Origin: Deltaproteobacteria bacterium
Lineage (GTDB): Bacteria; Desulfobacterota; Desulfobacteria; Desulfobacterales; Desulfobacteraceae
DNA: 6,204 nt
Direction of reading: 5' to 3'
Assembly (NCBI GenBank): GCA_019314105.1
Contig: JAFCZY010000122.1
Span: 1 to 6,204 of the forward strand
Below are positions 1-6,204 of the stretch, piece by piece. Below the pieces are notes generated by a model. That model was not told the DNA's origin. It did no database searches and saw only the letters and a list, made by a program, of their open reading frames with translations. The translations under genes were made by a program, and so were the position numbers. Position 1 is the first letter of the stretch; each line of letters opens with the position of its first letter.

Positions 1-3000
1 TTTGTCAGGCCCACAATTTTCATTCCCATATTTTTGTACAGGACAATCCTTAACTCATCGGAAAACATGTGTGCATCAGCGATTACATACGGTTCCGGGG
101 AATATCCCATTTCTTTGATTTCTATTTCATACCGGACTTTTTTTGTATCAGGGGTCACAGGTCCCCGGCATTTTAAGTCACTCTCATTATCTGGAATAAC
201 ATCATAAAAGACATCATCCCGGTCACTGACCCACCCCATTCTCTGGGTAAAGACCCTTAAGGCATGGGCACAGCATTCATACATCAGGGTACCCGGCATG
301 ACCCTGTCATCAATAAAATGGCAGGTTAAAAACCAGTCATCCGGGTGGATATCTGCTTCGGCAATAATGGAGCCAAGACAAAACCTGCCACCAATGGGAT
401 CAAATTCAAGGACCCTGTCAATAAGGTGCATTCTGCCGCCGGGAAGTTTTTGATGGTTTCCAAGCTGGATATGTTCAAAATCTTTCCCAAAGGCTTTTCC
501 AAGATTTCCCTGCCGCAGCGCCTCAAGTTTTTCATCTGAAAAATTTTCCTTTTTGACGGGAACCAGTGGAGAGAACTTACAATCCGTATTTATTTGTTCT
601 AATTCTTCTGTTTTAAGAATAATACCACCTGAATCCTCAACCTCTTTTTCCGTAAAAAAACCAGCGCATCCGTCTCGCATGGATATCAGCAACTGGCCGT
701 TAATATAGCCTTTATAATGGAAAAAGAACAGGTATACATCGCCCTGTTTTAAAAATCGGTCAATTTCAATGTGATACTCAATGGTTTCGCCAGGGCCGGG
801 CAATGTCCTGTGAAAGGTGACCCTGGCATCCAGAAGTCTGTATTTCCGGCTTCCTTTGACTGCATGGTCGATGCCTAACCAGGCACACAAAAACAGATCT
901 GCCTGGCCCGCTTCAATGGAGATGGAAACGGGGGCTTTCGGTCCATCCAGATACCAGGCATTTTCCTTGACATCATGCTGGGTAATAATTTTGCCTGAGG
1001 TTAAGGACAGCATTTCTCCCTGAATGTCCATAATCCTGTCCACCAGCATCAACGGTTCATTCGGGAGCCTTACTCTGACAGGATAGGTATCAATTATTTC
1101 AAATTCTTTTCCAAGCACATTTCCTGCTTTTCCAATGGCATACTCAAGGCATTGCGCTCTGTCCAGAAAAGGGGTCTCAGAAACCCCGGCAAGCTGTGTC
1201 AGGGTTTCAAACTGTTTTTCAAGAAGCCTCATATTTTCTTTGGAAAATTCAAGAAACTTTTCATGGGCAGTGGATGTGGCAAGGCTGCCTTTGGCAATCA
1301 GAGTCGGATCAAGCGTAAGGGTGTTTTGTTGAATCTGATTTTTGGAACCCATTGCCTCAAGCATTATATGGGAACAGGCACCATCCAGACTGATAGATGC
1401 GACGCAGGCCTTTTGGGCTGCCCCTTTCGAAGGCATCATCTGGTGATGAAGAAAAAGCGCTGTCTTGATAACGGAGAATAAAGCAGATGCCCCCCTGGTG
1501 TTTCCAATGGTGGAAGAAGTCGATATAACAGGGCAGGGGAGAATGTCCGGTTCTTTTGAAAAAAAATGGTTAAATACCTTGGTCTCAATGGCATCATATT
1601 CTTTGATTCCAGAGAAGCAGGCCTCATAAAAATTGAGGTTTTTTAAGGAGGTGTCTGACGTTTTCAATACTGTTTCAAGGGATCGGGTATAGAGGGTTTC
1701 CAATCGTGTTGAATCCTGATTTGTTTCGCCGGGGAGAGTGCCACTGCTTGCCCCTGCCGTCCCTGTGACAATGCCATAAATTCTGTCGCCGTCTTCAATG
1801 GCTTGATCCAGTCGTTTTAAAACAATAGCGCAAGCCCCTTCGGATGGCAGGATATCTTCTGTGTGGGGTCTGGCGATATCATTGAGGGCAAATTGCCGGG
1901 GATCTCCTGCAAGGTCAACACAGCCGCAGATAAAGACATCGGTTTCATGGGCACTCAGAGAATGAACACCGGTTTCAATGGCTTTGATACCGGAGGTTGA
2001 TCCGGCAGACAGGGTAAAACAGGGCCCCCCAAGTTTGAATTCTCTTGCCACACGGGATGCCACAATCCCGCCAAGCGCACCCAAAGTCCGGTTAAAGTTC
2101 AACGGCGGTGAAATGATATCTTTTTGCTTTTCATCCAGATGATTGACTTTCCATCGAAGATGAAAATCAGTGGCACCATAATCAAATTCGATTCCAACGG
2201 CACAACCGATATGATTCCTTTGCGGGTCGCCTTTTAAAGGTCTTGGGCTGATCTTTGCATCTTTCAGGGCACCTTTGACAGCTTTGAGAAGAAATATATG
2301 CTGGGGCAGGATATCCTCCATCTGATTGGGCGGAATATGAAATTCACCGGGTTGGATGGGCAGGTGATCCAGATAAAACCCAGGTTTTCCCTCCTTTGAT
2401 TTTGGAAGTTCAGGTGTTAAGCATGTTTCGCCAGACACAAGGCGTTTAAAATCAGACAGTGAATGGCAGTCCTTTACAAGGGTTTCCATACCGATAATGG
2501 CGCAGGGAACGGTTTTTAAGATTTCTTTTTCATCATCAAGCGCTTGGCTTGGATTTTTTATAATATGTGTTGTTGCGTTGTTTTTAAATTCTTCAATAAG
2601 AAGATGGGCATTGATGCCGCCAAAGCCAAATGCACTGATCCCGGCTTTTCTTGTTGAATGGCGGGCGTCAGGGGTCCAGTCTTCAACAGCGGTTTGAACC
2701 GTGACATTACTTTCGGTTAAAAGGCTTTTGGCAGAAGGGGCTGAAAAATTTAGCGATGGTGGCAAAAATTCTTCATTCATTGAAAGAACGGTTTTGATAA
2801 ATCCTGTTACACCGGCGGCTGTGAGAAGATGGCCGGTCATTGATTTGACCGATCCGATGGAAAGGTGTTTATCCGGACACTCAAAGGCATCAAGAACTGC
2901 ATGTATGCTGGAGAGTTCCACCTGATCTCCCACCGGAGTCCCTGAGCCGTGGCATTCCATGTACTGGATGTCTGAAGGCGACCACGCAGCTTGTTGATAT

Positions 3001-3923
3001 GCCTGGATCATGGCCCGAACCTGGCCTTCTTTTGCCGGGCCCACAAGGGTTCCTTCAATATCATTGGATGCTCCGGCGCCTGTGATGACGGCATGGATTT
3101 TATCACCAGAGTCGATGGCATCTTGAAGCCGTTTCAACACGACAATGCCAACGCCTTCCCCTACGACAAGCCCGTCCGCAGTTTTATCAAAGGGAGAACA
3201 TCTGCCCGAGGGCGACAATGCCTGTAATTGTGTAAATCCGATCTGGGTATAAAGAGAATCCGGCCGGGAAACGCCACCGGCTATCATGATATCCGCCTTC
3301 TTTAAATGAAGGTGTTCGCAGGCAAGTTTAATGGAATATAAAGAGGATGCACAGGCAGCATCAAGGGTGAAACATCCCCCTTCAAACCCCATGGCCCTTG
3401 CAAGAATAGCAGCCGGAAGAGATACAACACCAGCGCTTGAAAAATCCTCTGGCACAGGCCCTTTATATTTTTTATTGCAGATTATCTGCCGGGAAATCAG
3501 AGAAGAGGTGTCAGTGGGAAGGGCAATGGCTGCCAGAATAACTCCGGTTCGTTTTTTATCTTCCTTTGTATGAGAACAGTGCAAAAAAGCATCCCTTCCG
3601 GCATGCAGAACAAGCTGATGCAAAGGATCGAGTTCAGATAACAGGTCCTTGTCTACAAGAAATCCCTCAGGGTCAAATTGAAAGTGCTCAATGAGTCCGG
3701 CTTTATTGGAGATTGCCCTGTCCGGCAGGGTCTGATGCGAGACAAAATCCTTGACAGGCCCTATCCATCGATGATCCGGAACAGTGATAATCGAATCTTT
3801 TTTATGGATGATATTATCAAGAAATTGCCGGGTATCCAGCGCTTTGGGGAATACGCCAGACATGCCCACAACCGCTATCTTACCCACTTTTTTCAGCCGG
3901 TGGGGTGTTTTAAGATTTTTCAT
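1..3923 (-). CDS. pfaC: PfaC-type polyunsaturated fatty acid / secondary lipid synthase subunit (3' end outside window)
   Basis: Large multidomain polyketide-synthase-like enzyme; 1307 complete codons are visible and the frame is open to the left edge. Domains in order: ketosynthase (about residues 15-445) with nucleophile Cys191 in DAACASS, His325 in ECHGSGTPVGD and His365 in GHLLTAAG; ketosynthase-like chain-length factor (about 473-865) in which these three positions are Ser642, Cys769 and Asn808; a linker; a FabA-like hotdog (about 942-1085, YPVRVRLP near 947) keeping Glu1004 but with Trp990 where His is expected; a second hotdog (about 1150-1300) with HFIDDRVMPGTLMYE, His1202 and Glu1216. 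KS-CLF-DH order and these motifs are typical of PfaC, usually about 2000 residues, so a further dehydratase unit probably lies outside. In the family, PfaC works with PfaA, PfaB and PfaD to build lipids from malonyl units without oxygen. The ATG at 3921-3923 has an in-frame TGA three codons upstream and no clear Shine-Dalgarno. The product chain is not determinable; an undescribed secondary lipid is possible. Confidence 0.9.
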   Translation of the reverse strand, partial: MKNLKTPHRLKKVGKIAVVGMSGVFPKALDTRQFLDNIIHKKDSIITVPDHRWIGPVKDFVSHQTLPDRAISNKAGLIEHFQFDPEGFLVDKDLLSELDPLHQLVLHAGRDAFLHCSHTKEDKKRTGVILAAIALPTDTSSLISRQIICNKKYKGPVPEDFSSAGVVSLPAAILARAMGFEGGCFTLDAACASSLYSIKLACEHLHLKKADIMIAGGVSRPDSLYTQIGFTQLQALSPSGRCSPFDKTADGLVVGEGVGIVVLKRLQDAIDSGDKIHAVITGAGASNDIEGTLVGPAKEGQVRAMIQAYQQAAWSPSDIQYMECHGSGTPVGDQVELSSIHAVLDAFECPDKHLSIGSVKSMTGHLLTAAGVTGFIKTVLSMNEEFLPPSLNFSAPSAKSLLTESNVTVQTAVEDWTPDARHSTRKAGISAFGFGGINAHLLIEEFKNNATTHIIKNPSQALDDEKEILKTVPCAIIGMETLVKDCHSLSDFKRLVSGETCLTPELPKSKEGKPGFYLDHLPIQPGEFHIPPNQMEDILPQHIFLLKAVKGALKDAKISPRPLKGDPQRNHIGCAVGIEFDYGATDFHLRWKVNHLDEKQKDIISPPLNFNRTLGALGGIVASRVAREFKLGGPCFTLSAGSTSGIKAIETGVHSLSAHETDVFICGCVDLAGDPRQFALNDIARPHTEDILPSEGACAIVLKRLDQAIEDGDRIYGIVTGTAGASSGTLPGETNQDSTRLETLYTRSLETVLKTSDTSLKNLNFYEACFSGIKEYDAIETKVFNHFFSKEPDILPCPVISTSSTIGNTRGASALFSVIKTALFLHHQMMPSKGAAQKACVASISLDGACSHIMLEAMGSKNQIQQNTLTLDPTLIAKGSLATSTAHEKFLEFSKENMRLLEKQFETLTQLAGVSETPFLDRAQCLEYAIGKAGNVLGKEFEIIDTYPVRVRLPNEPLMLVDRIMDIQGEMLSLTSGKIITQHDVKENAWYLDGPKAPVSISIEAGQADLFLCAWLGIDHAVKGSRKYRLLDARVTFHRTLPGPGETIEYHIEIDRFLKQGDVYLFFFHYKGYINGQLLISMRDGCAGFFTEKEVEDSGGIILKTEELEQINTDCKFSPLVPVKKENFSDEKLEALRQGNLGKAFGKDFEHIQLGNHQKLPGGRMHLIDRVLEFDPIGGRFCLGSIIAEADIHPDDWFLTCHFIDDRVMPGTLMYECCAHALRVFTQRMGWVSDRDDVFYDVIPDNESDLKCRGPVTPDTKKVRYEIEIKEMGYSPEPYVIADAHMFSDELRIVLYKNMGMKIVGLT

Positions 3924-3930
3924 AAGAGTT

Positions 3931-3959
3931 CATATAAGTTAGAAAGGGCTTGATTTCAA
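3931..3959 (-). promoter_or_regulatory. Candidate promoter of pfaC
   Basis: On the minus strand, TTGAAA (3954-3959, 5 of 6 to the sigma-70 -35 consensus) is followed after 17 bp by TATATG (3931-3936, 4 of 6 to the -10 consensus). Only 7 bases separate the -10 from the ATG, so transcription would start at or next to the start codon and give a leaderless mRNA. This fits the lack of a Shine-Dalgarno, but the match is modest and AT-rich DNA yields chance hits. The alternative is read-through from the rhomboid gene. Confidence 0.3.
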
Positions 3960-3967
3960 GAAAGCTT

Positions 3968-3987
3968 TGTAAAATTTGTGTAAAATT
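3968..3987. repeat. Two 9-bp direct repeats, 11-bp period, in the rhomboid-pfaC gap
   Basis: TGTAAAATT occurs at 3968-3976 and again at 3979-3987 (AATTTTACA on the coding strand of pfaC). The period of 11 bp places both copies on the same helical face, just upstream of the candidate pfaC promoter. This could be a tandem binding site for a regulator, or chance in AT-rich DNA. No rho-independent terminator is visible in the 70-bp gap. Confidence 0.35.
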
Positions 3988-3993
3988 CTTACT

Positions 3994-4728
3994 TCAGGAA
4001 TAAATAAGAAAAAAGCCCTGTACCACTGATTTTGCTAAAAGCCATACCGTTATAATAACAAAGAAAATAGCCAATGATGTATCAAAAACAGTTTCTTTTC
4101 TTTTTTCATTATATCCCAATATCCAGCCCAAAAAGATCCCGGCAAACAATCCGCCGGCATGCCCCCAATTATTAATGTTGGGTATTAGAAAACCGATCAG
4201 AACAAGCGTAACCACCCATCCCGAAGTCTGTTTGTACACCAGTTGCCCCCATTGCCCGCCCCTTGATTTTCCGAAATAGAGCGCTGCCCCGATCAGTCCG
4301 CAAAGCCCTGATGAAGCGCCAATGGTCAGATAAATATTGCCGAAATAAGATAATAAAAAGCCTGCAATACCTGCCAGCGTATAGATGGAAAACATTCGAA
4401 ACAGTCCGAATTCTTTCATAATCAGTGGGGCAATAGCTTTCAGGGCCATCATATTAAACAGAATATGAAGCAGCCCGCCGTGAAGCCAGTTGGCGGTAAT
4501 CAAAGACCCCCATGCGTTAAATTTAACAATGGGCATCCGGCCTGATGCGCCAAGAAAATTTAATACATCCAGGGACGGGGTAAAGGCATAAAAGGGATTA
4601 AAGCTCAGAATCATATTTTTGCCACTGTAAATCAGACTGACAATAAACATGATAACATTGGTATAAATCATTGCCTTCAGAACAACAGCAGGTGTGAGAA
4701 AGGCATCGAGTTTTTTATAGTATGTCAT
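3994..4728 (-). CDS. Rhomboid family intramembrane serine protease
   Basis: Polytopic membrane protease of 244 residues that would cleave transmembrane segments of other proteins within the bilayer. The rhomboid signature is complete: H83-x4-H88-x3-N92 in the second membrane segment (same spacing as in GlpG), GASSG at 137-141 with Ser139 the likely nucleophile by ungapped alignment to GxSG and Ser140 next to it, and His190 in NNWGHAGGLFAG as the catalytic base. Hydrophobic stretches suggest six core segments plus a seventh at about 216-240 (6+1 layout). There is no extra soluble domain apart from a short N-terminal tail. ATG at 4726-4728 has no strong ribosome site. The gene lies upstream of pfaC in the same direction with a 70-bp gap, and diverges from the exporter gene. 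The substrate is unknown, and a role linked to the lipid synthase is only conjecture. Confidence 0.93.
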   Translation of the reverse strand: MTYYKKLDAFLTPAVVLKAMIYTNVIMFIVSLIYSGKNMILSFNPFYAFTPSLDVLNFLGASGRMPIVKFNAWGSLITANWLHGGLLHILFNMMALKAIAPLIMKEFGLFRMFSIYTLAGIAGFLLSYFGNIYLTIGASSGLCGLIGAALYFGKSRGGQWGQLVYKQTSGWVVTLVLIGFLIPNINNWGHAGGLFAGIFLGWILGYNEKRKETVFDTSLAIFFVIITVWLLAKSVVQGFFLIYS

Positions 4729-4739
4729 AATTGTCCGGG

Positions 4740-4768
4740 GTTATAAGGTGAATCCCACATAAAGTCAA
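4740..4768 (-). promoter_or_regulatory. Candidate promoter of the rhomboid gene
   Basis: On the minus strand, TTGACT (4763-4768, 5 of 6) is followed after exactly 17 bp by TATAAC (4740-4745, 5 of 6). It is the best sigma-70-like match I found in the window. The -10 ends 11 bases before the ATG at 4728, which predicts a leader of only about 5 nucleotides. Confidence 0.5.
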
Positions 4769-4787
4769 TTGGATAAAGTTAATATGG

Positions 4788-4817
4788 TTATTTTCAAAAA
4801 TTATAACTTGAAAATAA
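4788..4817. repeat. Perfect 10-bp inverted repeat with 10-bp spacer (operator candidate)
   Basis: TTATTTTCAA at 4788-4797 and its exact reverse complement TTGAAAATAA at 4808-4817 flank a 10-bp spacer. The half-sites are centred 20 bp apart (two helical turns), typical of a site for a dimeric or tetrameric regulator. It lies in the divergent region between the rhomboid gene and the exporter, and its right arm contains the likely -35 of the exporter promoter. With no GC in most of the arm and no T-tract, a terminator is unlikely. The regulator is not identified, and no regulator gene is adjacent. Confidence 0.55.
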
Positions 4818-4835
4818 ACAATAATAGGGTAAAAT
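4808..4835 (+). promoter_or_regulatory. Candidate promoter of the LysE-family exporter gene
   Basis: TTGAAA (4808-4813, 5 of 6) and TAAAAT (4830-4835, 5 of 6) are separated by 16 bp. Predicted transcription start is near 4842, leaving a leader of about 28 nucleotides that includes the ribosome site. The -35 sits inside the right arm of the inverted repeat, so binding there would affect transcription. A weaker alternative is TTAATA (4779-4784) with TATAAC (4802-4807), 17-bp spacer, whose -10 lies in the repeat's spacer. Confidence 0.4.
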
Positions 4836-4858
4836 CAACTTTTGAATTGAAGAATGAT

Positions 4859-4862
4859 GAGG
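4859..4862 (+). promoter_or_regulatory. Shine-Dalgarno of the LysE-family exporter gene
   Basis: GAGG lies 7 bases before the ATG at 4870 and supports that start. It is the only clear ribosome binding site among the five gene starts in the window. Confidence 0.7.
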
Positions 4863-4869
4863 TATTGAG

Positions 4870-5484
4870 ATGAGTTTGTTTTCTATTTTCAGTCTGGCCA
4901 TAGCATTATTTGTTCTTGGCGTAACACCGGGTCCGGGGATGTTTGCCACGATTTCAAGATCCCTTGCATCTGGATTTGCCCCTTCCCTTGGGGTGATCGC
5001 AGGCATTGTTACCGGCGATATTATTTTTTTGGTATTTGCCATTCTGGGGATGTCGGCCATTTCACAGGCCATGGGAAATTTTTTTGTGGTCATCAAGATT
5101 GTGGGGGCGGCATACCTGATTTTTCTCGGGTTCAAGATCTGGAGATCTGACCCTGTATTGGCTAAACAGTCTAACGGGAAAAAAGGCATGAAGTATGGCA
5201 ATTATTTTAGCGGAATTCTTATTACCCTGTCAAATCCCAAAGTGATTCTGTTTTATTGTGGTTTTCTTCCTTCTTTTATGGATTTAACCTCCTTGAGCAG
5301 TGTGGATATCTGTATTGCCACCATCACAGTTGCCATTGTTTTATCAAGTGTTCTGATGTTTTATGCGTACCTTGCCAATCGGGCAAGAGTATTTTTTTCC
5401 AGTACACGGTCTGTCAGACGATTGAACAGAACGGCAGGCGGGGTGATGATGGCAGCGGGCGTGGCTATAGCAGCAAACTCCTGA
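4870..5484 (+). CDS. LysE/RhtB family amino-acid exporter
   Basis: Inner-membrane exporter of 204 residues, the usual length for the LysE/RhtB family, which expels amino acids such as lysine, threonine or homoserine lactone using the proton gradient. Family hallmarks are visible: TPGPGM at 19-24 in the first membrane segment, GAAYLIFLGFKIWR at 79-92, and the conserved NPK at 122-124 beginning a further segment. About six hydrophobic segments are seen (near 4-23, 38-62, 68-91, 112-134, 146-170, 188-203), and the C-terminus (AGGVMMAAGVAIA) matches the family pattern. The start is fixed by the GAGG site and a tiny ATG-ATG reading frame upstream that ends in TGA. It is monocistronic as far as can be seen, divergent from the rhomboid gene and convergent with the next gene. 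The substrate cannot be deduced from sequence. Confidence 0.92.
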   Translation: MSLFSIFSLAIALFVLGVTPGPGMFATISRSLASGFAPSLGVIAGIVTGDIIFLVFAILGMSAISQAMGNFFVVIKIVGAAYLIFLGFKIWRSDPVLAKQSNGKKGMKYGNYFSGILITLSNPKVILFYCGFLPSFMDLTSLSSVDICIATITVAIVLSSVLMFYAYLANRARVFFSSTRSVRRLNRTAGGVMMAAGVAIAANS

Positions 5485-5494
5485 TCATCGGTTT

Positions 5495-6025
5495 TCATAC
5501 TTTGCATTCAACGATATTTAAATACTCTTTTACAGCTCCCATGGTCAGGGTAAATAGTTTGGTGCCGGTTAAAATAGCCATGGCATCATCCTCACACTTA
5601 CAGGTACTGGCAAAGGCCGGCCCCATAAGATCGGCCGGATTTTGAGCCTTATCGGGGTTGTGCTGCATGATCTCCAGGTAGGTGCTCAGTCGTTGTTTTA
5701 AGATGTCAAAATAATCAATGCTTTGACCAGTTGTCGTCTCTGTAAGATTGGATATGTTTTGAGATGTTTCCCTGATAAATTCCCAGAACATTTGGGATAG
5801 TGGGCCTTTGTTTTTATCTGTGGTCGGCATGAAAAAAGAAATGGCCCAGCCAACACTTATGATTTTCAAAAGTTGAAGTTCATATTCTATGGTCGGCAGA
5901 TTTAAATTGTTATTTTCAGGGATGGCCGCTAAAAGTTCTTTCAGATCAGTTCTGTCAATGGCAAAGGTTGCCAGGTTCTGGGCCAGTTTTTGTATGGTAA
6001 TGGTCTCTTTTTTTTCCGGTTCCAT
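5495..6025 (-). CDS. Hypothetical protein, 176 residues, soluble and probably alpha-helical
   Basis: I do not recognise the family. The 176-residue product has no signal peptide and no convincing membrane helix; the most hydrophobic stretch is short (about 53-66, KIISVGWAISFF). The N-terminus is charged (MEPEKKET), the middle is rich in Thr/Asn/Ser (about 87-103), and the composition suggests mainly helices. Notable points are Cys142 and Cys144 in TCKCEDD and Cys174 near the end. It looks like a real gene rather than a shadow: it lies in otherwise gene-free DNA, fits tightly against the exporter (10 bp between stop codons), and has ordinary amino-acid composition. The start ATG at 6023-6025 has only a weak AGAAG site 4 bases upstream; the next ATG upstream is followed at once by a stop. 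No transcription terminator is visible in the short convergent junction. Confidence 0.75.
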   Translation of the reverse strand: MEPEKKETITIQKLAQNLATFAIDRTDLKELLAAIPENNNLNLPTIEYELQLLKIISVGWAISFFMPTTDKNKGPLSQMFWEFIRETSQNISNLTETTTGQSIDYFDILKQRLSTYLEIMQHNPDKAQNPADLMGPAFASTCKCEDDAMAILTGTKLFTLTMGAVKEYLNIVECKV

Positions 6026-6128
6026 GATTCTTCTATTTTTTATTTAATTCATGTACAAAATAATTCACTTATGTCATAAAATGTTACATCTTAATAACAG
6101 CAGAAGCAAAAAGTGTAAACTTAAAATT
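6026..6128. promoter_or_regulatory. Divergent intergenic region with two short palindromes
   Basis: This 103-bp AT-rich gap lies between the divergent unknown gene and the MoaD-like gene and must hold both promoters, but I find no convincing -35/-10 pair. It contains TTATGTCATAA (6069-6079) and ATGTTACAT (6081-6089), two odd-length palindromes centred 11 bp apart, and TGTTA/TAACA arms (6082-6086 and 6095-6099). These could be regulator sites, but palindromes this short are common by chance. Confidence 0.25.
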
Positions 6129-6204
6129 ATGATAAAAATAGAATTGAAGCTGTTTGTAACCTTATCCAAATATCTTCCAAAAGCCGGTGGGTGTCTTGAA
6201 ATTC
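6129..6204 (+). CDS. MoaD/ThiS-like sulfur-carrier protein, N-terminal 25 residues only
   Basis: An open frame starting at ATG 6129 runs to the right edge. Its visible residues include KIELKLFVTLSKYLP, which resembles the first beta strand and following turn of MoaD-type beta-grasp proteins (compare the common pattern VRLFATLREYLP). Such proteins are about 75-90 residues, end in Gly-Gly, and carry sulfur as a thiocarboxylate for molybdopterin or thiamine synthesis or, in some anaerobes, for tungsten-cofactor enzymes. The C-terminus that would confirm this is outside the window. No strong ribosome site is seen before the ATG. It could be a different small beta-grasp protein. Confidence 0.6.
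   Translation, partial: MIKIELKLFVTLSKYLPKAGGCLEI

Noticed and set aside
1152..1481. 109-codon plus-strand open frame inside the pfaC region
   Set aside because: It lies antisense within the chain-length-factor and linker coding sequence, which has clear homology; the translated product has no recognisable pattern.
1..3923. Possible frameshift or break in the long synthase frame
   Set aside because: Translation checks at many points along the frame, including both ends, each ketosynthase and both hotdogs, gave one continuous frame with no stop.
3678..3953. 91-codon plus-strand open frame over the pfaC start
   Set aside because: It is antisense to the N-terminal ketosynthase region, where the minus-strand frame has the family motifs.
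3949..3960. CTTGATTTCAAG, a short hairpin between the rhomboid gene and pfaC, considered as a terminator
   Set aside because: The stem is only 5 bp with a 2-base loop, weak in GC, and has no T-tract; it also overlaps the candidate pfaC -35.
4794..5201. 135-codon minus-strand open frame across the exporter gene
   Set aside because: It is antisense to the well-supported LysE-family coding sequence and has no domain features; it is a shadow of that gene.
5482..5497. TGATCA palindrome at the exporter/unknown gene junction, considered as a bidirectional terminator
   Set aside because: Six base pairs without a loop or T-tract cannot act as a terminator.
5256..5645. 129-codon plus-strand open frame overlapping the exporter and the unknown gene
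   Set aside because: It is out of frame with the exporter and antisense to the unknown gene, with Cys/His/Ser-rich content typical of a wrong-frame translation.

Overview
The window looks like chromosomal DNA from a deltaproteobacterium, probably a marine sulfate reducer of the Desulfobacter/Desulfobacterium type. This rests on moderate GC, the mix of genes, and a PfaC-like secondary-lipid synthase, a family known from that group. The assignment is an inference from family resemblance; there is no rRNA or other marker gene here.

Layout. Positions 1-3923 (minus strand) hold the first 1307 codons of one very large gene that runs off the left edge. It encodes a PfaC-type subunit of a polyunsaturated (omega-3 type) fatty acid or secondary lipid synthase: an active ketosynthase, a catalytically dead ketosynthase-like chain-length factor, then FabA-like hotdog dehydratase domains. 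Upstream of it, in the same direction, is a rhomboid intramembrane serine protease (3994-4728), separated by a 70-bp gap. Across a 141-bp divergent intergenic region lies a LysE/RhtB-type amino-acid exporter (4870-5484, plus strand). This faces a 176-codon gene of unknown function (5495-6025, minus strand), with only 10 bp between the two stop codons. After a 103-bp divergent gap, the first 25 codons of a MoaD/ThiS-like sulfur-carrier gene (6129 onward, plus strand) run off the right edge.

How the parts relate. The synthase and the rhomboid gene could be one transcription unit, but a plausible separate promoter sits in the gap before the synthase. The other pfa genes (PfaA, PfaB and PfaD functions, and a phosphopantetheinyl transferase) are not in the window; if present they probably lie to the left, downstream of pfaC. 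The exporter, the unknown gene and the MoaD-like gene show no obvious functional link to the synthase.

The most notable non-coding signals are a perfect 10-bp inverted repeat with a 10-bp spacer overlapping the likely exporter promoter, a pair of 9-bp direct repeats one helical turn apart before pfaC, and promoter-like sequences placed so close to the rhomboid and pfaC start codons that both transcripts may have almost no leader. No RNA genes, mobile elements or CRISPR arrays were seen, and no gap between genes exceeds 141 bp. I do not see a clearly new system; the lipid synthase in a probable anaerobe is the most interesting content.
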